Assembly (NCBI GenBank): GCA_016699305.1 | Contig: CP064970.1 | Location: 1,612,001-1,676,000 of the forward strand | Direction of reading: 5' to 3' | DNA length: 64,000 nucleotides | Source of the DNA: Alphaproteobacteria bacterium | GTDB taxonomy: Bacteria > Pseudomonadota > Alphaproteobacteria > GCA-016699305 | Shown: piece by piece, positions 1 through 7,716 of the stretch | Layout of the letters: each line of letters starts with the position of its first letter | Numbering within the stretch: position 1 is the stretch's first letter | The notes under the pieces: generated by a model | Seen by the model: only the letters and a program-made list of their open reading frames with translations | What the model was told of the DNA's origin: nothing | Databases searched by the model: none | Made by a program: the position numbers and the translations under genes

Positions 1-357
1 ATACGCCGCGCGCAGATACGCGATATCGGCATGGACGGGATCGCTGGGTTCTTGCAGGGAGGTCAGAATCTCGCCGATGGCCTGTGTGGCCATGACAAGC
101 CCCGTTTCAACGCAAGGATCCGCCGCGCATAAGCATGGCGCGCCGAATTGGCGCGTGGGCGTGGCCACCGGCTCGCACGCATAACAGGCGTCTTGCACCG
201 CGCTTTGCCAACGGTTCTGCGCGATCTTGGCCCGCGCTTGCAGATAGGGCAGCAAGGTGCGCGGGCTTAACGCCACCCGCTCGCTCTCGGTCAAATGCCG
301 CGCCAATAACTTGGCCAAGGACGGGCCGTAATGGGTCTGCAAAACATTCATATCCAT
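1..357 (-). CDS. Hypothetical protein, C-terminus outside the window
   Basis: An open frame runs from an ATG at 357 to the window edge: 119 codons with no stop, so the gene continues beyond base 1. An AAAGGA-like ribosome site lies about 10 bases before the ATG. The visible part is a helical N-terminus followed, around residues 60-85, by a cluster of five cysteines (DACYAC, then APCLCAADPC) that could bind metal. I do not recognise the family. It follows the gene at 402-890 with a 44-base gap on the same strand, so the two are probably co-transcribed. A second in-frame ATG two codons in is an equally possible start. Confidence 0.6.
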   Translation of the reverse strand, partial: MDMNVLQTHYGPSLAKLLARHLTESERVALSPRTLLPYLQARAKIAQNRWQSAVQDACYACEPVATPTRQFGAPCLCAADPCVETGLVMATQAIGEILTSLQEPSDPVHADIAYLRAAY

Positions 358-401
358 GGTCGTGATCCTTTCGGTGAGGATGGATGCATGTATGAAGAAG
401 A

Positions 402-890
402 TCAGCGAGACTGAGTGCCCGTTCTTTTCGATGAGTGGGCGGAGATGTCATGCGCCCGACCATGTCCAAGCTCTTCCGCCAAGGCCAGAACGGCCTGGAA
501 AAGGGCGTCGGCATCGTCAAAGCGTTGTTTGAGAATCTGGATGTAATCCTCGCGCGCCGGCCCCATCTCGCGGTTGACGTAGCTGTTGTGGAGCCAGAGA
601 CTCAATATCTTCCAGGCGGACTCGGCCAGGCCGCGCAGGAAGCTCAGCAGATCAACAACTGATCGCGGCTCCGCCGCATAAACGCGAATAGCGGTCTGCA
701 GTTTCGACGCGACCTCTTCGCCCAGCCGCGCCGAAAGCGTCTCGTAGAATTGCTGCAAAGTTTCGCGTTCGTCGGCCTGTGCGGAAATAGGGAGAACGGC
801 GTTGTCATTCCCTTGCTTGGGTAAATATGTCTGGCACACATCATGCGGCACATCTGAAAATCGCCTATCTCGTGAATGAACCATGGGCAT
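402..890 (-). CDS. Hypothetical helical protein
   Basis: This 162-residue protein has no family I can name. The ATG at 890 is chosen because GGGGAG sits about 10 bases upstream; ATG 884 is also possible, and a longer TTG-started form from 956 is less likely. The sequence is mostly amphipathic helix with conserved-looking aromatic stretches (ESAWKILSLWLHNSYVN) and no signal peptide or membrane segment. A CtrA-like box lies about 75 bases upstream, and the partial gene 1-357 follows it, so the pair may be a cell-cycle-controlled transcription unit. That role is inference only. Confidence 0.6.
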   Translation of the reverse strand: MPMVHSRDRRFSDVPHDVCQTYLPKQGNDNAVLPISAQADERETLQQFYETLSARLGEEVASKLQTAIRVYAAEPRSVVDLLSFLRGLAESAWKILSLWLHNSYVNREMGPAREDYIQILKQRFDDADALFQAVLALAEELGHGRAHDISAHSSKRTGTQSR

Positions 891-960
891 GGCCTTGATC
901 TCCCCGGTGCAATGACAGCAGGACAATCCGCTCTCTAGGTTGCAATCTAGCGCCAATTCG

Positions 961-976
961 TTAAGAAATGGTTAAC
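961..976. promoter_or_regulatory. Candidate CtrA binding box
   Basis: The bases read TTAA, seven bases, TTAAC, which matches the full alphaproteobacterial CtrA consensus TTAA-N7-TTAAC. It lies in an AT-rich divergent intergenic region, 71 bases before the ATG of the minus-strand gene 402-890 and 175 bases before the plus-strand regulator. In AT-rich DNA such a match can arise by chance. Confidence 0.4.
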
Positions 977-1077
977 GAATATGCTATTAGAATAAAAAAA
1001 GTACGTTATTTTTGTATTCTGTTTCGAATGTATAATATGACGTATTTATAATAAAATATAACAATTACTTGCAAATA

Positions 1078-1106
1078 TTGACATTTATATGTGTAGGAAA
1101 TAGCGT
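1078..1106 (+). promoter_or_regulatory. Possible promoter of the XRE regulator
   Basis: A perfect TTGACA (-35) is followed after 17 bases by TAGCGT, a poor -10. It lies about 45 bases before the chosen ATG at 1151 in a strongly AT-rich stretch. The weak -10 suggests an activated or repressed promoter, or a false match. Confidence 0.3.
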
Positions 1107-1150
1107 TTTATTTGAAGACTCTTCGACTTACTCGCGATGGAGAGATCGCC

Positions 1151-1831
1151 ATGATTAATGCCGGACAGGTCCGAGCCGCCCGGGCACTTGTCGCGTGGAG
1201 TCAGGATGTGTTGGCTGAAAAAGCCAATCTTTCCAAATCGACGCTCCAGAAAATCGAAACCGGCCTTATCGCGTCACCTCGGGCGGCGACGATGGAAGCT
1301 GTCCAGAAAGTGTTCGAATCTGCGGGAGTAGAGTTCTTGCCCAATTCGGGACTGCGGATGCGCGACTCGATGATTGTCACGTTGGAAGGCGATAGTGCGG
1401 GGCAGAAATTATTGGATGATGTTTACGAAACGCTGCGGGGCACGGGTGGCGAAGTCATTATATTTGGAGTCGAAGAAGATATCGCCAGCAGTGTTCTTGA
1501 AGAAGATTCTAATAAGAAAGGACAACATGATAAGTTAATATCTCATATTGATAGATTAAGGAAGGCAAAAATACGAGAGAAACTACTAATTAAGGAAGGT
1601 GATACGAACTTTATGGCACCTCAGCATTGGTATCGCTGGATGCCAGCCGAGTATTTTGCGCCCTATCCTATTTACGTTTATGGAAACAAAATCGTCATTG
1701 TTTATTGGGGGCCTCCATTCAAAGCGGTCATCTTCGAAAATTCCGAGATAGCCATCTCCATGCGTAAAGTGTTCGATTTTGTTTGGTCGAAATGTGAGCC
1801 GGCGCGAAAGCTTGAAGAAGATGACGGCTGA
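1151..1831 (+). CDS. XRE-family regulator with TrmB-like C-terminal domain
   Basis: A 226-residue protein. Residues 1-60 form a Cro/C1-type helix-turn-helix (VRAARALVAWSQDVLAEKA, then LSKSTLQKIE). The rest is a second domain of about 150 residues ending in a pattern (PIYVYGNKIVIVYW, then AVIFENSEIAISMRKVFDFVW) that resembles the effector domain of TrmB and PLD-like regulators. The start is the ATG preceded by GGAGAG; an in-frame TTG at 1112 is less likely. A clear paralogue lies at 49337-50008. The next gene begins two bases after its stop, so the two are probably one operon. The region is more AT-rich than its surroundings, suggesting transfer. The effector-domain assignment is by eye. Confidence 0.75.
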   Translation: MINAGQVRAARALVAWSQDVLAEKANLSKSTLQKIETGLIASPRAATMEAVQKVFESAGVEFLPNSGLRMRDSMIVTLEGDSAGQKLLDDVYETLRGTGGEVIIFGVEEDIASSVLEEDSNKKGQHDKLISHIDRLRKAKIREKLLIKEGDTNFMAPQHWYRWMPAEYFAPYPIYVYGNKIVIVYWGPPFKAVIFENSEIAISMRKVFDFVWSKCEPARKLEEDDG

Positions 1832-1833
1832 AA

Positions 1834-2871
1834 ATGATGTTACCTAACATGAATAATTCGTTACGAAAGCGGCCCTATACGGCTGTTGTGTGCTCTGAAA
1901 GTATGTTGGAAGTGGGGCCAGATACGGACAGGGAATCGTGGGAAATGCAATTTGAGTCCTTGCCTAATGTCGAGCGCGTAACTCCAGAGCTTTGTCAGCC
2001 TATCAGGAAGTATTTGAGCAGCCTTTCTTCGGTCGATACTTACAGTATATCAATGGCTTATTATCTCTTTACTGGTCGCAAGGGTTTATGGGTTTTCTAT
2101 GGTGATAGGGGATTCGGATTGGTGTGCTGGCATCCTAATGTTGAAGGTAGAATTCTTGTCTTCCTGCCAGGTGGCCTAGATACTGGAATTATTCATCAAA
2201 TAATGGACTGTATGCCCCCTCCTCCAAAGGGAGCGCAGCTGTCGCGTGTACTACCTGAATGGTCTGATGCTTTGAGAAGGGAATGCGGCCTGCGGCCCTG
2301 CAAGGAAGAAATTTTAGATTGGATTTTCCCTTGCCATTTAATCGATGTCAAAGAAGTGGCTGGCCTGCAAGGTGGTCAATTTAGCAGTGTTCGTCTCTGG
2401 GTAAATAGAGCCAAGAGATACGGCGTTCAATACATGCCTTTTAGTTCTAAACTCCACGGAAGTTCCTGTGCCGACGTCACCTTGTCGTGGGCAAAGAACA
2501 GAAATGATTCCAGCCTCAATTTAGAAGACTATTGCAGCCCACATCTATACTTGCTTAAATTAAGCGGAACGCAAGAGCTATCTTTAGAAGGGCTAGCGTA
2601 CCATATCGAGGGACATTTGAAGGGCTATGCCATATGGGAGAAATCGGCAGGTAAGATAAAAATTGCTAACTGCTTCGGGGGCGTTGTTGATCCTGGAATT
2701 AAAGGACTCATGGATTTTTCCGTATATGCTTTATGCCAGACCTTAGCCCGTCAGGGAGTGGATTTTGTGAACTTGGGTGGATCCGAAACCCATGGCCTTG
2801 ATCAATTTAAACGCAAATTCCAGCCCAGCACCAGCTACCAGCTGTGTTCGATGGAGATAAGCAGCATCTAA
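1834..2871 (+). CDS. GNAT-fold protein, DUF2156/LPG-synthase-C-like
   Basis: A 345-residue soluble protein with no signal peptide. The C-terminus (FVNLGGSETHGLDQFKRKF) resembles the end of DUF2156 and phosphatidylglycerol-lysyltransferase GNAT domains, which move acyl or aminoacyl groups. A middle segment (QGGQFSSVRLWVNRAKRYG) fits the same family, where it often reads as the start of the second GNAT half. The membrane flippase part of true MprF proteins is absent. It starts two bases after the XRE regulator, so that regulator probably controls it. A downstream ATG at 1849 is an alternative start. AT-rich codon use differs from neighbouring housekeeping genes. The substrate is unknown. Confidence 0.6.
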   Translation: MMLPNMNNSLRKRPYTAVVCSESMLEVGPDTDRESWEMQFESLPNVERVTPELCQPIRKYLSSLSSVDTYSISMAYYLFTGRKGLWVFYGDRGFGLVCWHPNVEGRILVFLPGGLDTGIIHQIMDCMPPPPKGAQLSRVLPEWSDALRRECGLRPCKEEILDWIFPCHLIDVKEVAGLQGGQFSSVRLWVNRAKRYGVQYMPFSSKLHGSSCADVTLSWAKNRNDSSLNLEDYCSPHLYLLKLSGTQELSLEGLAYHIEGHLKGYAIWEKSAGKIKIANCFGGVVDPGIKGLMDFSVYALCQTLARQGVDFVNLGGSETHGLDQFKRKFQPSTSYQLCSMEISSI

Positions 2872-2925
2872 GCGACGCTGATAGCCGCCTAACGGCCAGG
2901 CCCCCTTATCCCGCCGGACTCACCC

Positions 2926-3384
2926 TCACTGCGCCGCCGGCCCCGTCTTTAACGAGTCCGCCACGGCGTCCAGAAGTTCTTGCATGGAGAACGGCTTGGC
3001 CACGATGCGGTGGACCAGGACGTTCAGGTTATGGGCGCGCATGCGCTCTTGCGGATAGCCGGATATCATCACCACGCGCAGATCGGGCCAGTCGCGCGCC
3101 ACGCGCAGGGCCAGGGCGATGCCGTCCATTTCGGGCATCACGATATCGGTCAGCAGCAGGTCATAGGTATTGCGCGTCAGCAGGGTCAATGCCTGCTGGC
3201 CGTCGCAAGCGGTGGTCACCTGATACCCGGCGCGGTCCAGACAGCGCGTGATGAAGGCACGCACCGAAGGCTCGTCCTCGGCCACCAGAATGCGCGCGAT
3301 GCCGGGTTTGGGCCCAGGCTTTGGGGCGGAAAAGACGGGCGCGGCAGGGGGCGGATCAATGGGCGACAAGGCTAAGGGCGACAC
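2926..3384 (-). CDS. CpdR-like single-domain response regulator
   Basis: The protein has 152 residues and is a lone receiver domain preceded by a 28-residue proline-rich tail. The acidic pocket (AEDE, D37) and phospho-acceptor D80 in LLLTDIVMPEMDG are intact, and the conserved lysine is in AKPF. Sequence and lack of an output domain match CpdR, which in alphaproteobacteria primes ClpXP for CtrA and PleD-type substrates. The start overlaps the end of the upstream zinc-ribbon gene by 29 bases, suggesting coupling. A shorter start nearer the ARILVAEDE segment cannot be excluded. No histidine kinase or phosphotransferase is nearby. Confidence 0.75.
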   Translation of the reverse strand: MSPLALSPIDPPPAAPVFSAPKPGPKPGIARILVAEDEPSVRAFITRCLDRAGYQVTTACDGQQALTLLTRNTYDLLLTDIVMPEMDGIALALRVARDWPDLRVVMISGYPQERMRAHNLNVLVHRIVAKPFSMQELLDAVADSLKTGPAAQ

Positions 3385-4087
3385 TCGCCACGCGCGTGTC
3401 CTCCGAGGTTAGGGCAAAACGAAACGGCATCTGCGCGCCTGCAGGCATGTCCTTGGCGTCTTGGGTCACGGCGCGATCTTCTTGGCGCAGGCTTTGGCCG
3501 CCGGCATCGCGCCACTCGATCTGCAGGCTCGGCACGGGCCGCGCGTCCTGGCCTCCATTGACGATCATTCCTTGGATCAGAACGCCTTTTCCTTCGCGTT
3601 GTATCTTAACGTCCTTTAGGCTCAGCCCTTGCAAGCGTGATGCGGTGGGCACACCCGCCAGATGGTACAGACCGGCCAAAGGTGGCGCGTTCGCAAAGGC
3701 GGTGTTGCGCAGCAACAGCAGACCCACGACCGCCGCCAGCAGCACGCCGATGGCGACAGGCAGCCACAAAGGCGAATGCGCCTCATGGCCACCGCCCATC
3801 AGGATATGGGAATCGTGCCGGGCGCGCGGCTGGCCCATATCCGCATCCACCCGCAGACCTTGCGGAATGGGGGGCATCTCGTCTTGCGGGATGTCCAATG
3901 ACGGTTCTTCGGGCACATAGGAAGGCGGCGGGGCGGGCGCGAAAGCAGTCGCCGATTCGGCGCGCGACACGCCGCCGATCTCGCGCCATTTGAAACCGCA
4001 GCGCCCGCAGACCACCACGCGCGGTTTGCTCATCTTGTCGTCTGGGACAAGGAATTTCACCGCGCAACTGGGGCAGCGAATGATCAT
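3356..4087 (-). CDS. MJ0042-type zinc-ribbon membrane protein
   Basis: A 243-residue protein. Residues 1-35 hold a zinc ribbon with two CxxC pairs (CPSC and CGRC), the MJ0042 family finger. A proline-rich linker and one transmembrane helix (about residues 125-145) follow, then an outer domain like DUF3426, predicted to lie in the periplasm. ATG 4087 is chosen because the ribbon begins at once, as in the family; an in-frame extension to 4144 adds an unlikely hydrophobic stretch. It overlaps the CpdR-like gene downstream. In several alphaproteobacteria this pair occurs together, but its function is not established. Confidence 0.75.
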   Translation of the reverse strand: MIIRCPSCAVKFLVPDDKMSKPRVVVCGRCGFKWREIGGVSRAESATAFAPAPPPSYVPEEPSLDIPQDEMPPIPQGLRVDADMGQPRARHDSHILMGGGHEAHSPLWLPVAIGVLLAAVVGLLLLRNTAFANAPPLAGLYHLAGVPTASRLQGLSLKDVKIQREGKGVLIQGMIVNGGQDARPVPSLQIEWRDAGGQSLRQEDRAVTQDAKDMPAGAQMPFRFALTSEDTRVASVALSLVAH

Positions 4088-4228
4088 GTTCGAAGCGACT
4101 CGCCTGACTGCGGGAACAACAAGATAAAGTAAAGCACAGGCCAAGCCCCGATGAAAGGCGTCACCGCGCCGAGGCCAAAACCGATATAGGACGTTGACAG
4201 TCCAGTTTCATTTTGAGAGTATGGCGGG

Positions 4229-4477
4229 ATGCCTATGACCAAAGACGATATTGAGCAGTCCATCCGCGCGGCGATCCCCGATGCGGTGATCGAGGTGCGC
4301 GATCTGCGCGGCGATGGCGAGCATTACGCCGCCAAAGTCTTGTCGCCTATGTTCCAAGGCCTGCCGCGCGTTCGCCAACACAAGATGGTCTATGACGCCT
4401 TCAAGGGCGGCATGGGCACCCAACTGCACGCTCTGTCTTTGACCACGGGCGTTCCCGATCCTTCCGCCGGAGGCTGA
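4229..4477 (+). CDS. BolA/IbaG-family protein
   Basis: An 82-residue single-domain BolA-like protein (class II KH-like fold) with the usual central segment (HYAAKVLSPMFQGLPRVRQHKMVYDAF) and its invariant histidine. BolA proteins form [2Fe-2S]-bridged complexes with CGFS monothiol glutaredoxins, and the next gene, six bases downstream, is exactly such a glutaredoxin. The pair is therefore likely an iron-sulfur trafficking or iron-sensing module in the cytoplasm. A second ATG two codons in (4235) has the better spaced GGCGGG ribosome site. Length is normal for the short IbaG/YrbA type. Confidence 0.88.
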   Translation: MPMTKDDIEQSIRAAIPDAVIEVRDLRGDGEHYAAKVLSPMFQGLPRVRQHKMVYDAFKGGMGTQLHALSLTTGVPDPSAGG

Positions 4478-4482
4478 TTCGC

Positions 4483-4830
4483 ATGACCGAAGAAAACCCC
4501 CTCTTCGCTGGCTTTCGTCAAGATATCGCCGCGCATGACGTGGTGATGTATCTGAAAGGCACTCCCGAGACGCCGTTTTGCGGCTTTTCGTCGGCGGTGG
4601 TTCAGGTGATGAAAAAGCTGGGCGTCACCTTTCACGGCGTCAATGTGCTGGACGATCCGGCGATCTTCCCGGCCCTGAAGGAATTCTCGGATTGGCCCAC
4701 ATTGCCCCAGATTTATATCAAGGGCGAATTCGTCGGCGGCTGCGACATCCTGCGCGAAATGGCCGCCACGGGCGAATTACAGGCCATGCTGAAAGAAAAG
4801 GCCATCCCCTTTACCGCCGAGGCGGCGTAA
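4483..4830 (+). CDS. grxD: Monothiol glutaredoxin, CGFS type
   Basis: The protein has 115 residues, normal for Grx4. The active site CGFS is at residues 33-36, preceded by the lysine of YLKGTP, and the glutathione-binding WPTLPQIY and GGCDIL motifs are present. It carries or transfers [2Fe-2S] clusters with BolA. The gene follows bolA closely and is convergent with tatD. Between them lies a copy of a dispersed repeat rather than an obvious T-tailed terminator. Confidence 0.93.
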   Translation: MTEENPLFAGFRQDIAAHDVVMYLKGTPETPFCGFSSAVVQVMKKLGVTFHGVNVLDDPAIFPALKEFSDWPTLPQIYIKGEFVGGCDILREMAATGELQAMLKEKAIPFTAEAA

Positions 4831-4850
4831 GGGCGGGGGTCTCGACAGCG

Positions 4851-5062
4851 TTCACAAAGAGTGGAAGCGCGATTCAACCCCAGCGTAAACGGCGGGTGAT
4901 GGATGCCGCATGCGCGGGCATGACTCGTCGAGAGGGGCGTTTTCATATGAATAGGGCACGCTTTGTTGTGAGCCTCCCTCCCCTCATGCGTCACTCCCGC
5001 GAAGGCGGGAGTCCATCTCCTGCCCTGGACGATGGTGCTGGATTCCAGAATAGAGTCTGCAA
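4851..5062. repeat. Dispersed intergenic repeat, copy A
   Basis: This noncoding segment between convergent grxD and tatD matches the segment at 49047-49258, mostly in opposite orientation. Shared blocks are TTCrCAAAGAGyGGAAGC, GCATGCGsGGCAT and the palindrome around CTCCCGCGAAGGCGGGAG followed by TCCATCTCC. Matching was done by eye with small gaps. It is too short and stop-rich to encode a protein and may be a REP- or MITE-like element. The palindrome could also terminate transcription of both neighbours. Confidence 0.65.
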
Positions 5063-5074
5063 TGTGAACCGCGC

Positions 5075-5857
5075 CTAAAGCGCGTCAACGCGGGAAAACA
5101 ATTTCAAGAAATTGGCGGTGGTCGCGCTGGCCAGTTCGGCCAGGGGAACGCCTTTAAGCTCGGCCAGGGAGGCGGCGGTGTGGATGACATAGCCTGGCTC
5201 GTTCACCCGGCCCCGATGCGGGATGGGAGCCAGAAAGGGCGCGTCGGTCTCGATCAACAGGCGGTCTAAGGGAATGTCGCGGATAATCTCACGCAAAGCC
5301 TGGGCGTTGCGGAAGGTCAGGATTCCCGAACACGAGATGTAAAAGCCCATCTCGAGGGCGGCCATGGCCAAATCCCGGCCCGAGCTGAAGCAATGCAGCA
5401 CGCCTTGCAGATCATTGCCGCCTTCCTGCTTCAGGATATGCGCGGTGTCGTCATCCGCCTCGCGCGTGTGCACGATGATGGGTAAGCCCGTCTCGCGCGC
5501 GACATGGATATGACGGCGAAAGCTTTCCTGCTGCACCTGGCGCGGGCTGTGTTCATAGTGGTAATCCAGGCCCGTCTCGCCGATGGCGGCCACGCGCGGA
5601 TGGCGCGTCAGGGTTAGCAAATCTTGCGCCGAAGGCGACTCGCCCGCCTCGGCGCAGTGATGCGGATGCACCCCCACGCTGCACCAAACATCCGCCTCTT
5701 GATCGGCGATGGCCTGCACACCGGCATGGCGGCTGTAATGGGTGGCGATGGTCAGGAATCGCTGGACCCCCGCCGCGCGCGCGCGTTTGAGCACATCTTG
5801 GCGTTGCTCGGCCAGTTCCGGAAAGTCCAGGTGGCAATGGCTGTCGGCAAAAATCAT
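5075..5857 (-). CDS. tatD: TatD-family metal-dependent deoxyribonuclease
   Basis: A 260-residue TIM-barrel hydrolase of the TatD/YcfH family, normal in length. Metal ligands are visible: HxH in DSHCHLDF, the glutamate in GETGLDY, histidines in IIVHTRE and LHCFS, and the aspartate in ETDAPFL. The enzyme has 3'-5' exonuclease activity in relatives and acts in DNA quality control. It follows metG by 11 bases on the same strand, an arrangement common in proteobacteria, so the two are co-transcribed. Confidence 0.92.
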   Translation of the reverse strand: MIFADSHCHLDFPELAEQRQDVLKRARAAGVQRFLTIATHYSRHAGVQAIADQEADVWCSVGVHPHHCAEAGESPSAQDLLTLTRHPRVAAIGETGLDYHYEHSPRQVQQESFRRHIHVARETGLPIIVHTREADDDTAHILKQEGGNDLQGVLHCFSSGRDLAMAALEMGFYISCSGILTFRNAQALREIIRDIPLDRLLIETDAPFLAPIPHRGRVNEPGYVIHTAASLAELKGVPLAELASATTANFLKLFSRVDAL

Positions 5858-5868
5858 CGGGGCAGCCT

Positions 5869-7422
5869 TTATTCCTCAATACGCGGGAACAACCCTTGCG
5901 GCGCGGGCAAACGGGTTCCGGGCGGCACCGTATGCGCCGGGTCCAAATGGCTAAAGCCGCGCGCATCGGCGGGCACGCCCAGTTGATCCAACAATCTTCC
6001 CATAGTCTCGGGCATGAAGGGGATCAACAAGATGCCCAGAATGCGCAGCGCCTCGGCCGAGGTGTTCAGCACCGTGCCCATGCGGGTGATATTGGTCTTA
6101 CGCAAGGCCCAAGGGGCCTCTTGATCCAGATAGCGATTGGCCAGGCTCACGACATGCCATATCTCGTCCAGGGCCTTATGGAAGGCCAGATCGTCCATGG
6201 CGTCGCGCACGGCGGGCAGCAGGCCATAGGCAGGCCCTAAAAGGGCTTCGTCATGGGTGTGCAGCTCTTCGGGGTCAGGCATCACGCCATCGCAATTGCG
6301 CTGAATCTGCACCAAGACGCGCTGCGCCAGATTGCCCAGGTCATTGGCCAAATTGCCGTTGATGCGGTGGATCAACGCCGCTTTCGAGAAATCGCCGTCC
6401 TGGCCAAAAGGTACCTCGCGCATCAGGAAATAGCGCACGGGGTCCAACCCATAGCTGCGCACCAGCTCGATCGGGTCGATGACATTGCCCAAGGATTTAG
6501 ACATTTTCTCGCCCTCGGCGGTCCACCAGCCATGGGCGAAGATGCCCTTATTGGGCAATTCCAAGCCTGCGGCCATCAAGAATGCCGGCCAATAGACGGC
6601 ATGAAAGCGCAAGATGTCCTTCCCCACCACATGCAAGGCGTTGGGCCAGAAATGGCGATAAAGCGGGGCTTGCGTGTCGGGATAGCCCAAAGCGGCGATA
6701 TAATTGGTCAAGGCGTCCATCCAGACATACATAATATGCCGTGGACCTTCCGATTTCTGATCGGGAACGGGGATGCCCCATGTGAAGGTGGTGCGCGAGA
6801 TGGACAGATCGCGAAGTCCCGATTTCACGAAGCTGATAACCTCGTTGCGTCGAAAGGAAGGGCGGATGAAATCGGGGTGCTTTTGATAATGCTCTAACAA
6901 ACGGTCTTGCCAAGCCGACAGGCGAAAGAAATAACTGGGTTCCTCCACCCATTCGCATTCCGCGCCGCTGGGCGCGATCTTGCGCCCGCCGGGTCCGTCA
7001 CGCAATTCGTCCTCGGTATAGAACGCCTCGTCGCGCACGGCGTACCATCCGGCATAACTGCCCAGATAGATATCCCCCCGCTTTTCCAATTCGTTCCACA
7101 ATGCCTGAGCCGCTTGGATATGGCGCGGCTCGGTCGTGCGGATGAAATCATCATTCGAGGTGCCCATGGCCTTGGCCAAAGCCTGGAAATTCTTGACCAG
7201 GTCGTCCACATAAGCCTTGGGGTCTTGCCCGGCATCCTGCGCGGCCTTGGCGACCTTTTGCCCGTGTTCGTCCGTGCCGGTCAGAAAACGGACGTCATGG
7301 CCATCCATGCGCATAAATCGCGCCAACACGTCGCAGGCGATGGTGGTATAGGCGCTGCCCAGATGCGGCTGGCCGTTGACGTAATAGATCGGGGTGGTGA
7401 CGTAGAACGGCTTCTTGCTCAT
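5869..7422 (-). CDS. metG: Methionyl-tRNA synthetase
   Basis: A 517-residue class I synthetase charging tRNA-Met. The HIGH-type motif is HLGSAY near residue 20 and the KMSKS loop is GEKMSKSLGN near residue 305. The connective peptide lacks zinc-binding CxxC knuckles, and there is no C-terminal EMAP-like tRNA-binding domain, as in many alphaproteobacterial enzymes. ATG 7422 gives the canonical N-terminus MSKKPFYVTTPIYYVNG; a longer frame reaches 7479. The 294 bases upstream hold no convincing gene. tatD follows closely. Confidence 0.95.
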   Translation of the reverse strand: MSKKPFYVTTPIYYVNGQPHLGSAYTTIACDVLARFMRMDGHDVRFLTGTDEHGQKVAKAAQDAGQDPKAYVDDLVKNFQALAKAMGTSNDDFIRTTEPRHIQAAQALWNELEKRGDIYLGSYAGWYAVRDEAFYTEDELRDGPGGRKIAPSGAECEWVEEPSYFFRLSAWQDRLLEHYQKHPDFIRPSFRRNEVISFVKSGLRDLSISRTTFTWGIPVPDQKSEGPRHIMYVWMDALTNYIAALGYPDTQAPLYRHFWPNALHVVGKDILRFHAVYWPAFLMAAGLELPNKGIFAHGWWTAEGEKMSKSLGNVIDPIELVRSYGLDPVRYFLMREVPFGQDGDFSKAALIHRINGNLANDLGNLAQRVLVQIQRNCDGVMPDPEELHTHDEALLGPAYGLLPAVRDAMDDLAFHKALDEIWHVVSLANRYLDQEAPWALRKTNITRMGTVLNTSAEALRILGILLIPFMPETMGRLLDQLGVPADARGFSHLDPAHTVPPGTRLPAPQGLFPRIEE

Positions 7423-7716
7423 GGCTTTTTCAAGATTCCAAGGACATCCAGATCGGCAGCATAGCGCAACCCGACGCATCCGGCCAAATGCTTGTTAGAC
7501 GCGACGAAAAACAGCCTGTTCTTAACTACGGCTCACAAATATTGGGGAATCGGCATAACATGCTGCGGGTTAAAAAGAATCTGCCTTTCAGCCTATGCCC
7601 GAAGGCGGAAGCCAACCCGAACAGGATATCCAATAGGCCAGCGGCATCCACGCCCCGTTGAAGCTGGAAAGTCAAAAGATGGTTCGGCAACGACAGGGAT
7701 GAGCTGCCATTTTTAA

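Noticed and set aside
7492..7716. 74-codon plus-strand frame between metG and pilin-like gene 1
   Set aside because: No ribosome site and no family resemblance; more likely untranslated DNA between two minus-strand genes.
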